From Antennarius striatus (lineage: Eukaryota > Chordata > Actinopteri > Lophiiformes > Antennariidae): a DNA stretch of 64,000 nt. The notes beneath the pieces were generated by a model. The model saw only the letters and a program-made list of their open reading frames with translations. It was not told where the DNA came from and searched no databases. Shown here one piece after another: positions 12,901-22,685 of this stretch. The stretch lies in NCBI RefSeq assembly GCF_040054535.1, contig NC_090784.1, positions 16,957,001 to 17,021,000 on the forward strand, read 5' to 3'. Position 1 is the stretch's first letter; every line of letters starts with the position of its first letter. Position numbers and translations under genes: made by a program.

Positions 12901-14292
12901 ATTTTCATTTTCCTGTTAAGTGTTAAAGTGTGAGTACTGTGGAAGCCTTGCCCCCGCCAGCCAGTTCAGAGGATCAAAGAGGTTCTGCACCAATACCTGT
13001 GCTAAGAGGTATGATTTGCTTTATATTTACATGATGTACCACATTCTGCCATAACCTGTCAACTCATCTGTTATATCCAGATAGTCAAGGCAGTGAATAG
13101 CACAGAATCTCAGTGGCGCTTATCGTCAGGATCGTTCCAGAAAGGGCAGATGAGGCTCATACATATTTTCAGAGACCCAGCGACTCCCATTCTACTGACA
13201 ACAAATTCTCTGTACCAGGAGGAGCCACTGGTTAGACCTGATTGGGTCATTGTTCCTTACAAGAGAACAACCATAGCAGAACAAAAAAAAAAAAGGAAAT
13301 GTCGTCTTTTGCTTCATTTGTAGTGAATAGGCTCGTTGGTCCACAGGTATAATGTGAGCTGCAGCCAGCACTTCAAGACTAGCAGAGGAAGAAGTGCTGC
13401 AGGTCAGGCGCCACCCCCAACACCCGCTGAACCCACTGCTAGGAGAAGGGGACCCTCTCGCAGGAGCAGTTCTAACAACACCTCTAATAAAGTGTCAACC
13501 AGGCATCTGCCTGTCAAAGTAAGAGTTATAAATATGTAGAGGGGGGCAGCGTTCCAACTGTTAACAGGTGTTACTCCAGAGCTGAAAGTTGTCCGCATTG
13601 AACACACTATTTATTCCTGTTGAAATGCTGTTTCTTAGGGGGAAAAAAATAGTACTTTTCTAAATTAAATTTTATGCTTGTGATCTGCCCTAGTTATGAA
13701 GAAGTTATTGGCTTTGCTTTATGTATCATGGATGCAGGATTAGCGGATGGAGCTTGATCATCCAAAGCTTCACCGTTGCTTTTAGGACTGAATCTCCACT
13801 CTCTTGCTGTAGTGTCACTCAGAGTCCAGTCATTCAGAGGATGCATCTAGTGATGTGGAGGGAGAGGAGGATGAATCTCCTTCACTGTCCCCCGGCTCTT
13901 CAAACTCCTGCTCGAGGGCTGGACACGGCGCCCCCCTGTCTGACAGCTCAGCCCCTGGCAGTCTTCCACTAGAGGGGGCCAACTTTCTCTCAGCAACTCC
14001 AGCTCAATGGAGCGTTGAAGAAGTCTGCAGGTTTATCTCTTCACTGCAAGGTTGGTGTTCAATCACATAAAAGTTGTGTAACTCTCAATCCACGTCCCAC
14101 GTTGTCTTTTTTTGTGTTCTAATTCTTTTCTTGTGTCCAGGTTGTGAAGAGTTGGCCGCCCAATTCTTGTCACAGGAAATAGACGGTCAGGCTCTGATGC
14201 TTCTGCGAGAAGACCATCTCATCTCCACCATGAATATCAAGCTGGGTCCCGCCCTCAAGATCTGTGCCTCCATCAACACCCTGCGTGAGTGA
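9718..14292 (+). CDS. phc1: Polyhomeotic-like protein 1, PRC1 subunit (13 coding exons)
   Basis: Coding exons: 9718-9834, 10008-10118, 10205-10270, 10375-10518, 11046-11240, 11345-12082, 12215-12350, 12461-12639, 12743-12806, 12921-13008, 13347-13518, 13813-14050, 14141-14292. They join in phase to about 799 aa (human PHC1 about 1004; the Q-rich middle is shorter here). The N-terminal block has MSLYERQAVQ then ALQALQRQPNAAQYFQQL, almost as in human. A CAG/CAA-encoded polyglutamine tract lies in exon 5 (about 11140-11200). The HD1 motif VLTHLIEGFVIQEGAEPFP ends near residue 562. An FCS zinc finger (LKCEYCG to FCTNTCAKR) spans about 583-612. A basic Arg/Ser stretch follows, and the C-terminal SAM domain (WSVEEVCRFI to INTLRE) spans about 733-798. 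Polyhomeotic SAM domains polymerise and cluster Polycomb PRC1 on chromatin. The symbol phc1 over phc2/phc3 rests on similarity and on m6pr next door. Confidence 0.94.
9835..9900 (+). repeat. (GT)n microsatellite forming the phc1 splice donor
   Basis: A pure run of about 33 GT units starts at the first base of the first phc1 coding intron, so the donor GT is the first unit of the microsatellite. The intron (9835-10007) is 173 bp. Confidence 0.95.
10540..10660 (-). repeat. 3' fragment of the tRNA-like-head interspersed repeat
   Basis: Read on the minus strand, the sequence matches the 3' half of the family at 20286-20620: a GGCTCTGCGGTACACTGGC block, a CCCGGAGTATCCCC block and the AAGCGG end. 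It lies in a phc1 intron and is truncated and diverged. Confidence 0.6.
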
Positions 14293-15036
14293 TGCAGCGG
14301 GTGCTACGCGGGGACAGGGTGATCATTTTCTCCTCGATGCCTCCTCACTTGAATCAACGCTTTGATCTATTCATCACTGAGTCATCTCTATGGGGACAGC
14401 CAGGATGGTGCAAAAGTCAAGTAGTTTACTTTCTGGACTTTGAATGTGCAAAAAAACATGTATGCATACTGTTATGTGTGAGAGGTGAGCATGTCTCAAG
14501 TATACATATCAGTAGTGTTTCCAATGTTTTTGTGTCGCTGTAAGTAGAGGCCTTTTTTATGTATACTCCTATTAAACTGTGTGAATCTGCCAGCGGACAG
14601 GAGTTAGTATGGGATCTGCTAGCTAGGACATTTTATGTTAGATTTAAAAAAAAAAAAGACTAAACATGTTGCCTTTTTGCTGTATTTCCAATGGTGCTTT
14701 AATTTTAATGCTGTATGATTTTTCAACTTCATTTAGACATTTCAGCTATTTAGTCTACCTGTGTTACTATACCATAGATGTTCAATCCAGGCTCTAATCA
14801 CACCAAGCGAAGGACAGTCATAATGCCTGGTTTGTTATTATTTTACCAGTTATTGAAAATTTAGTTTTGTACCTTTTCATTTTGTAATACAATCAGAATT
14901 ATTTTTTCATAAATATGATATAGTCTTAGTAGCTTTCAGTGAGCTCCACTACCTGAATATTACTTTTAGTTGGTGCTTTGCTCTCAAGGGCTCAGTGGTT
15001 GTCCACTGTGTAAATGCATACAGTACTACAAATAAA
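14293..15036 (+). other. phc1: phc1 3' UTR and poly(A) signal
   Basis: About 740 bp of non-coding sequence follows the stop. AATAAA at 15031-15036 is followed by a GT-rich TTGGTGTGTGTT element, the usual arrangement of a cleavage site. Between here and the styk1 stop (about 530 bp) I see nothing but AT-rich sequence, presumably the styk1 3' UTR running in from the other strand. Confidence 0.65.
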
Positions 15037-15571
15037 CAGTACGTGTTCCTTGGTGTGTGTTATTGAACCTATGAAAACCGTGAGGAAAAAAATTTGGTTG
15101 TGTAAACAGTTTCAGCTCTTCACATGAGCTGAACTTTGACTTTAATATTTACATTTATGATCTTTCATTTCCACAATTTTACATAATGTAGAATAAAAAA
15201 AATCTAAAATATATATTAAATCTATATCAATTATATTTGTTAAATATATTCTAAAAAAGAATTGTAAACCATCATATAGTAGAAGGTGTCAACTACAAGG
15301 TCATGATGCAGCAGCTGTACACGGTCAAGTTTACATCTGTTGATGTTCACCACCAAAACAATCTGGTTGTAAACACCCAAATGAACTGATTTTACACAGG
15401 CGGATACACAGAATAGGTTTTAGATGAAAATTATTTCTTCCCAAAGATAGTCATTTACCCAAGGAGGATAATACATAAAACAGAACTTGGAACTTATTTT
15501 TTGCACCTGAAAGACACTGAGCTGCTGTTCTGGGGTCCAATCAGTGCAATTCATTCTGCTGACAAAAGTTA

Positions 15572-16041
15572 TCAGAAAACAGTGTAGCTGTTAACTTCTC
15601 CGTATCCAGCTTCTTGCAGGTATTGCTCAATGTTAATAATCCCTGATGCCTTAAGGACTTTGTCTGAAGCATTCTTCTCTCCTGAGAGGAGCTTGCGGCT
15701 CAGTTCAGCCACAGAGAGTCGATCTTGATCCTTCCATTGACAACAACCCTTAATGACAGCGTGACTGAGCAAAAGGAAAAAAATAGTGTTACACCTCATT
15801 TGTAGATGACACAAACTGATTCAGGTTTGGTTCTGTGTGATTTGGAGCACGCAGAAGACACTTACAGCATGTTGGAGCAGTTGGAAGATTTTTTCAGACT
15901 TTTCCCTCTTTGATGAAACTGAAGAAGTTCATTAGATGAGATTTCTGCAAATGGAGCGTCACCTGCAGGGAAACGGGGTAGTTTGTAGTGTAGGAGATTG
16001 GGATTTTATACATATATATTTGAGAGGGAGAGAGAGAGATA

Positions 16042-16098
<57 letters not shown>

Positions 16099-16829
16099 CA
16101 CACACACACAAATATAAAAATACATCTCTGCAGAGTCACAATAATAACGGGCTATTGTGTAATAAAAGGCAATTGTGTAATTATTTTTGGAAAAATGGAA
16201 CACTTGAAATACTTATCTGTGTTTAACATTCATCTAATATTTCATTTCTTAGCCAGTGTTTATGTGTTGACAAATGATAACATTCTACTTACCTAAAGTC
16301 ACCATTTCATAGAGTAAGATGCCAAATGACCAGCTAGAAGAACACAAGCACTGGTTTAGTTCTTCTCTCGGTAAATTTTCTTTAGATTATATTCAGAGAA
16401 CATGGACTATGCACTTTTCTGGAGAAAGGTTAGTAACAGCTTTTAACTACTAATTATTCTGTTAGCAAATGTTTTGGAACACAGAAAACAGCATCTTAGG
16501 TGAGAAGAAGAAAACTCACATGTCGCTGCTCTGAACAGCAGGTCTCTTAGCTAAAATCTCTGGTGCCTGCCATTTCTTCATACTGGGATCATCCTTCTGA
16601 GTTTTTTCGTTATTTTTCCTTGTATAAACTCCACGCAGGCCCCAAAGCTTGGCTGTAAGATCCTTGGTGACTAGTACACTGTGAGCACGAATGTTTCCAT
16701 GGAGAAGATTTTTGCTGTGCAGGAACTCCTGAGTATGGAAACAAAATGTGATTTCTGGGGGTTGGAAATACCTTTACGGCTGATTTCAGTTCATTCATCC
16801 ATGCTCACATGAAGTAAATATGTAAAAGA

Positions 16830-16864
<35 letters not shown>

Positions 16865-18630
16865 AAATACTATACTATACTATACTATACTATACTATAC
16901 TATACTATACTATACTATACTATACTATACTATACTAACCAGTGCAGAGGCCAGTTGCTTGGCCATGGTAAATATTCGTCTTTCAGTCATCTCACATGGA
17001 GGATTCACATTTTCCTGGGGGAAAAAAAGTTTGATAAATTATTTCTCTTATGTAAGAGGGCGCTTTTTTTTTCTAATTTATAATGACTTCATTTTGCTTT
17101 ATGGATAAGCTCTAATGCTGAAAGTGAGTTCATGCATGTTTTACTCTACTCCCTTGTGAAAATACAGCATAGGTTACCTGTCTGCATTGCCACAGGAAGC
17201 TAAGCAGGTCTCTATTCTCCAGCTCCTCCATGACTGTAACCAGGGGAGCTCGAAGAGAGACGACACCAAGAAGCTCTGGCAGGAAGGGATGTGGTCCCAG
17301 TTCAGCCAGGAAGGAGGCAAATCCCAAGAAAGCGTGTCTTTCTGTGACATCAGCAGAGTCTGAAAAGGGTCGGAAAGAGTGGGGTTTCAAGGATCATTGA
17401 TACTGAAACACTAAAGCACAACCTAACAGCTGCGAACATCTATTCATTTGAAGTTTCTCACCATTTAAGACTCGTAAAACCACATTCCTGTTGTCCATAC
17501 GAGCTCTGTAGAGGGACACGGGTGTGGAGCGCAGGGAAAAAGCTGTGGTCAGAGGAGAAACCAGGTTGAAGGACTCGGGCAGCCTCTGACGGGGCAACTC
17601 TCTAGGCTGGACAATGGGGGTGAAAGCAGGCTTGAAAGTCTGTGGTGGGGGGTTGTGCTGGATCTTTTCATCCACAGAGTCAAAGTTGTTTTCGGATGGA
17701 TATTTGATTGGAGGGTTGAAGGTGGAATAGGAATTGCGTACATCCAGAACAATGTTTTCATGCTCCAAGACATTGATACCCTCTGGGGCTGTGAACAGAA
17801 AGGGAGGAAGAGAATAATTATCCTTTGAGTTGCATGAAGGATTCCCAAGAGACTAACCACTAGATCTATGTCAACAATTTACAGCCGTAAAAAAGTAAAC
17901 AAATTATTTCGACCAAAACCACAACCTACATAGATACATTTTTAGAGTTCTTTTATGTTGCATTTGTGCAAATAACATGTAAACACAATACTTTTACAGA
18001 TTTAATTATTTTAAAATAAAACTTAAAGTGATGACCACTAATGATGTGTGTATTTAAAGGTGTGTTAGCAGTCATGGATGCTTTATACTTTGCTAAATTG
18101 ACTAAACGGAGTGCATGCCAGAAAAAAAGGATGGTCTCTGAGTCAGGAAAGTTAAGTTGTTGTTCAACAAAAAATGGAAATAAGCAAAACCTGGGTGAAG
18201 CAATTAAAAATTAATTCAACAAATGCCCATCCCAGGATCTTACCATCGATTCCATGGAGCATTCTCCTGGTGCCCGACTTTGTGGACTTTGGACGAATGC
18301 GGTCAACTTTCTCTGGACAATAACGCAGCAGTAAAATGAAGACCAGAGTGACCACGAAGGTGGCCAGCAGCAACGTGGGCACAATGATCACCTCCTGCTC
18401 GTACACCCGGATCTCTGCAAACAGGATCAGACACATTCCTTCTCATTCAGCAAGAGTGATCTCTGACTGACTGATCTCAAAGCTTGAGCCGTCAATTCAT
18501 CCGTGTCAAGTGAACATTTTCCACAGGCCTCTCATGACCAGACAGTGTGAACTGTCTGTTCTGATAAAAACCTACCACAGATAGTATCCCCTGGACTGCA
18601 GCGGGAGTCTGTATTTGAGGCCGAAGACAT
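15572..18630 (-). CDS. styk1: STYK1/NOK-like membrane kinase-like protein (9 coding exons), apparent pseudokinase
   Basis: Exons on the minus strand: 18630-18576, 18414-18244, 17788-17462, 17359-17178, 17014-16940, 16728-16520, 16333-16293, 15962-15866, 15764-15572. They join in phase to about 449 aa (human STYK1 422). The start matches the human layout: a short extracellular end, then EVIIVPTLLLATF opening the membrane helix. The kinase-like domain keeps LENRDLLSFLWQCRQ, the SFGILLYEMVTLG helix and a CCQWKDQDRLS C-lobe. Catalytic motifs are lost: the beta-3 lysine is arginine (VVLRVLN), the HRD aspartate is asparagine (LLHGNIRAHS), the loop asparagine is serine, and DFG reads WGL. No glycine loop is visible. 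Human STYK1 keeps the lysine and HGD, so this copy has gone further toward a pseudokinase. Mammalian STYK1 is linked to growth signalling and autophagy. Tail-to-tail with phc1. Confidence 0.9.
16045..16111. repeat. (GT)n-(TA)n-(CA)n compound microsatellite
   Basis: GT units run into a short TATATA core and then CA units, making a self-complementary tract within a styk1 intron. Confidence 0.9.
16830..16937. repeat. (GTCT)n and (TATAC)n microsatellites abutting a styk1 exon
   Basis: About eight GTCT units (16830-16862) are followed by about fourteen TATAC units (16868-16935). On the minus strand the styk1 donor GTTAGT (from 16939) leads straight into the pentanucleotide run. Confidence 0.92.
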
Positions 18631-20280
18631 TCTGTCATATGTAAAAGAAAAGATTATCGTTATATTTAATCAATTTTGCCCATTTTTCACACACTCTTCA
18701 CGCAGACAAACTTAAAACTCAAGATGCCTCTAATATTTACACATGACCGTATGTTCAGGATACTTTCTGTCAACAAAAAGGAATTGAAGTTTTTGTTGTG
18801 CCAACAAAGATATGTAAATGAATAAAGCAACAAATTCAGTGACATTGGTAGGCCTGAAACCTGTTCAGTGTGTGGGGCTGAATCTGTGAACAGTAACATG
18901 ACTCTTGTAGGAACCCAGTCTGAGAAGGTGTCTGAAACATGTAACTGAGACCAAGAACTTCAGATGTTAACACAGCAACTAAGAGGAATGGCAAACCGTC
19001 AGAAAACATAATGATGCTTCACAGAGTTCTTTTATATACCGTAATTCCTTTGTGTAACATAAAACTTTGAACTGAATAAGAAAGAGCGCAGATTTCAATA
19101 ATTTGCCCGTCTCAAGGTGTGGTAACAGTCTGACCGTAAGACACACCCATCAGAAGAGCTGTGTCAACAAAAATATTGACCATCTCCATCTGGAGAATAT
19201 TAATGCTGGTTATCTGAATTCAGAGTTGCTCTTAATACAGTGTACGGGAACAGAACATACATCAGCCACGTAGGATAACCTTTTGCGTCACATGAAACAT
19301 CTATAAACCTGTTTATCTGCATTTTAACACCAAGTGTTGTTCCACACACCCTAAGGGCAAACAAAAATGTAAAAAGAGACCGGTTCGCACACACAAACAC
19401 GTCATCATCTTCACAGAAAGCTCAGAGCTACCATAATATTCTATTATGTGCCTAGAACAACAGTGTAATAGAAAACATATTTAGAGTCCTTACCTCTCCT
19501 CCCCTAAAATTGTTTCCTGTACCCCAAATAAATGTAGAATCGTCCTTCCTCTTTTCAGACGGTCAGGCACTTCCCACTCATCCTCTCATCTGAATGAGGA
19601 GTCTGGGCTCAGGGTTGCTTTTTAGATCTTCATTGTTATGATTTTTCTCTTGTGGTTTGTCAGGCTCAGGGGATCAATGCACTGCTTTCCGTTTGTCTTC
19701 ACTCAGCTGCTTTTTAACTCCACCCTCCTTGCTTACACCTCATCCCCTTTTCTTGCATTTACCTCTTCCTTCTTCCTCCTTCCTGTCTCTCTCTCCTTCT
19801 CGGATCAAAGTGAGACATGTTGACTGCTGTCAGGTGCATGTTCATTTACTTTTGAGCTGCCTATCTTAGAGTTTGTTTAGAGATTAGCTTATTATCTGAA
19901 GTGCACATGTGGCGTCTGCCTGCGGTTCAACCTCTCCTCTCTTTGTTCAAGAAAACTGGTCCTGCCACTCCTTGATTGCTTTCATTGCAAGGAAACTTGT
20001 ATGACAAGCTTTGGATTATCTAGAAAGCAATAATGAACTGTTTTTCTGATCAAAACACAAATCAAAGAGAAAATTTATCCCACTCTTTAGAAATATGTAT
20101 TAAAAAGCTGTCATGTTAACATATTGTTACAGGGGAAGAAGAAATATAGATTTGTTGTGGAAAAATAAACTAATTGTGTTAGAAACCTAAAAACCATAAG
20201 TTTTCTGCACAAAATATATAAATGTTAGTGTAAAGAATTATTGTCTTTTTAATTGTTAAATTTATTTACCTTAAAATGTA
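18631..20280. other. Upstream of styk1; no further exon recognised
   Basis: Non-coding sequence upstream of the styk1 start codon. It probably includes the styk1 promoter and any untranslated first exon, but I could not place either. A pyrimidine-rich stretch lies at 19680-19800. No repeat family was recognised. Confidence 0.35.
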
Positions 20281-20285
20281 CTGTT

Positions 20286-20620
20286 GGGGGTGGCACAGTG
20301 GTGCAGTGGTTAGCGCTGCCGCCTCACAACACAACGGACCTGGTTCGAGTCCCGCTCTGTGCGGAGTTCGCATGCTCTCCCCGTGTCTGCGTGGGTTCTC
20401 TCCGGGTTCTCCGCTTCAGGTTGATTGGCTGTTCCAAATTGCCTGTAGGAATGAGTGTGTGTGTGCATGGTTGTATGTCTTTGTGTGTGGCTCCGTGGTG
20501 CACTGGCGTTGTGCCCGGAGTGTCCCCCACCTCACACCCTATGCCGCCGAGATAGGCTCCGGCTCCCCATGACCTGCTGCGGCGGATATAGCGGTGGTAA
20601 TCTGAAGATGACTGACTGTA
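20286..20620 (+). repeat. tRNA-like-head interspersed repeat, full-length copy
   Basis: The head has GGCACAGTGGTGCAGTGG (A-box-like) and GGTTCGAGTCCCGC (B-box-like). The body has GTGCGGAGTTCGCATG, TCCCCGTGTCTGCGTGGG and GAGATAGGCTCCGGC, and it ends in TGACTGACTG. The same body recurs at 44605-44806, 46255-46618, 46631-46942 and (minus) 10540-10660. This high-copy family is familiar from percomorph fish. I do not assign a Repbase name. Confidence 0.8.
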
Positions 20621-20869
20621 CTGTTGGTGGTGTTCAAAGTGTTCGTATTCTGGATAGTTCGACTCCATTGTTTTTAAAAAGCAAAACTATGTGGTTCTAA
20701 AATGAATAGGGCAGACTTTCCTCCATATTTTAATTTTTAAAACTTTCTCTGTTGTGGTTTGTATGTAAAGTTTTAACCATTATTTTTCATAAAGATCTTA
20801 AAATTATGAATGAGGGGGATGAACTAGATTATTTTTTGAAAGAATAACTCTAAATTGATGATGGATTCT

Positions 20870-21207
20870 GGGGCAGCAGTGGCTCAGCGGTAGAGCGGGT
20901 CGTCCAATGATCTGAGATCGGCGGTTCGATTCCCGCTCCCGCCCAAAACACCCGGAGGTGAGCTGACAGTGGGAGTTGTCAGCTCACCTCCGGAGCACTG
21001 CCGAGGTGCCCTTGAGCAAGGCGCCCTTACAAGTTGCTCATTTGGGGTGCACTAAGCAGGAGCTGCCCGCCACTCTACCTCCTCTGCATGAGTACAGGCC
21101 CCCTGTGCGTGTGTGTTCAGGGCCTGTACACACTAACTAACGTGCATTTGATTTGGACTAACTAGAGTGTGCTACTACTTTCCCTTTGGGGATTACTCGT
21201 GTATGTA
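20870..21207 (+). repeat. tRNA-derived SINE, best-preserved copy
   Basis: The first 75 bases fold on paper like a tRNA: A box TGGCTCAGCGGTAGAGCG and B box GGTTCGATTCCC, with matching acceptor-side GGGGC. The tRNA-unrelated body is shared with 2885-3258, 34507-34672 and 46945-47120. It ends with GGGGATTACTCGTGTATG and an AT-rich tail. Not an active tRNA gene: it sits in a repeated unit and lacks a clear anticodon loop. Confidence 0.85.
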
Positions 21208-22685
21208 AAATATTTAAAAATTTAAAAAAATCAATCAATGTACAAACCCGTCAGTCTGTCTATTTATGAATGTTTCAATTAGTTTCAATGTTTCAACTAT
21301 TTTTTTGTTATTTTCTTGATACTGTATCTGAAAAATATAGGAGATAGAAACCCTGAAATAAAATCTGGGCAAGAAAAGGAACATTTTCAGTTAGTCGTTG
21401 TTTGCAAAATGTTGGTTGATATGTTCAGGAAATTATTGTAACCACAGAAACAAAACAAACCCAAGCATCAAAAATTTTTGAATGCAAAAGGCTCCACTTC
21501 ATGTCATGATTGATGTGACAACAAAGAATTTTAATGACAATGTGTAATTAAAAGCTTTTGAACAATGTTCTAAAAAGAAAACATGATTAATGGGTGGAAT
21601 GGATGGTCGTCTAAATATATGTTTATTCTGAGTTTCACAGAATGATGTTTCAGTGTCCAATCTCACAATGTTTGGGAAAGTGAACAGCATTCCACAGGCA
21701 AACTAGTGTCATTGTGACAGATGATAATATCATGACTGAGTATGAAAAGCAGATACCCAATCAGATGAGGTGAGAAAAAGTCCCCAGTGAAACATGTAGA
21801 ACTGACTGGATAAGGATGACCTACACCCAGATCCTGTTTATCCAGTTAAACAGAGGATACATATATCAGATCATGCTGGTAATGAGAAGTGTTACACCCT
21901 GAATAGCTTAGTGGTCTAATATTAAGCAAACGCAAAAAGACTATCACAGACTGACAATAACACCTGGATCATTCAGTTCATATCTCATCTCACCTTCATT
22001 CATTTGGACAGGAACAAAAAGAACTTTGTCCCAAATGGGTTTACATTCAAGATCTTTTTAATCAGAAGAAACTTAATGTACAGCTTTGTTTTAAAGGGCT
22101 TGAAGAAAAGGATTAAAACTCTAAAGCACATAACTGTGTGTTGTTGATGACGATGGAAATGTGAAATGGTTTTTAAATCATCATGAATACACTTGGAAAT
22201 ATTGTAATTCACACTGGACAATAGCATCCTGTACACTTGCATTTTATATTCATTATTACTAATTCATCATGAACAGAACATGAAAGTGTGGACTAATTTT
22301 TTTGACCATTGTTATGGACACATTTCCCATAAACCAATAAATGGTGGCCCCTAGAGGTACAGTCAGCAAATCGCCAAAGGATCAAACTGTTTCTGAGTAA
22401 AAGGAGCCAATTGACCAACCATGCATTATATGGAGGAGGATACAAAAAGTAATAACAACAAATTTTTTCTTTACGGATTTAATTACATTATTTCTCATTT
22501 TAACACAGGCTACAATATTCCTATTGTTACTTGTTACCAGCATCTATTGGAAACATACTACGATGGTTCAGAGGGCAGAACACAGGAAATGGGAATTTTT
22601 TAAAAATCAAGCAAAATGACTTAACTATATTAGAATCTTGAAAGTTGTGAGCACAACAAGAAAGTTTGAAGGCAGCTTTTTCTCC
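21208..22685. other. styk1-gstk1 intergenic sequence, no gene recognised
   Basis: AT-rich, with no exon chain or familiar repeat. The right part presumably carries the gstk1 3' UTR on the minus strand; no canonical minus-strand AATAAA was clear to me near the stop. Confidence 0.35.

Noticed and set aside
13093-13323. Open frame between the phc1 exons 12921-13008 and 13347-13518
   Set aside because: The flanking exons splice in phase across it (AG plus G TAT), and the frame has no similarity to Polyhomeotic proteins.
20870-20945. Possible tRNA gene
   Set aside because: A and B boxes are present, but the unit continues into a body shared with other loci, so it is a SINE head.
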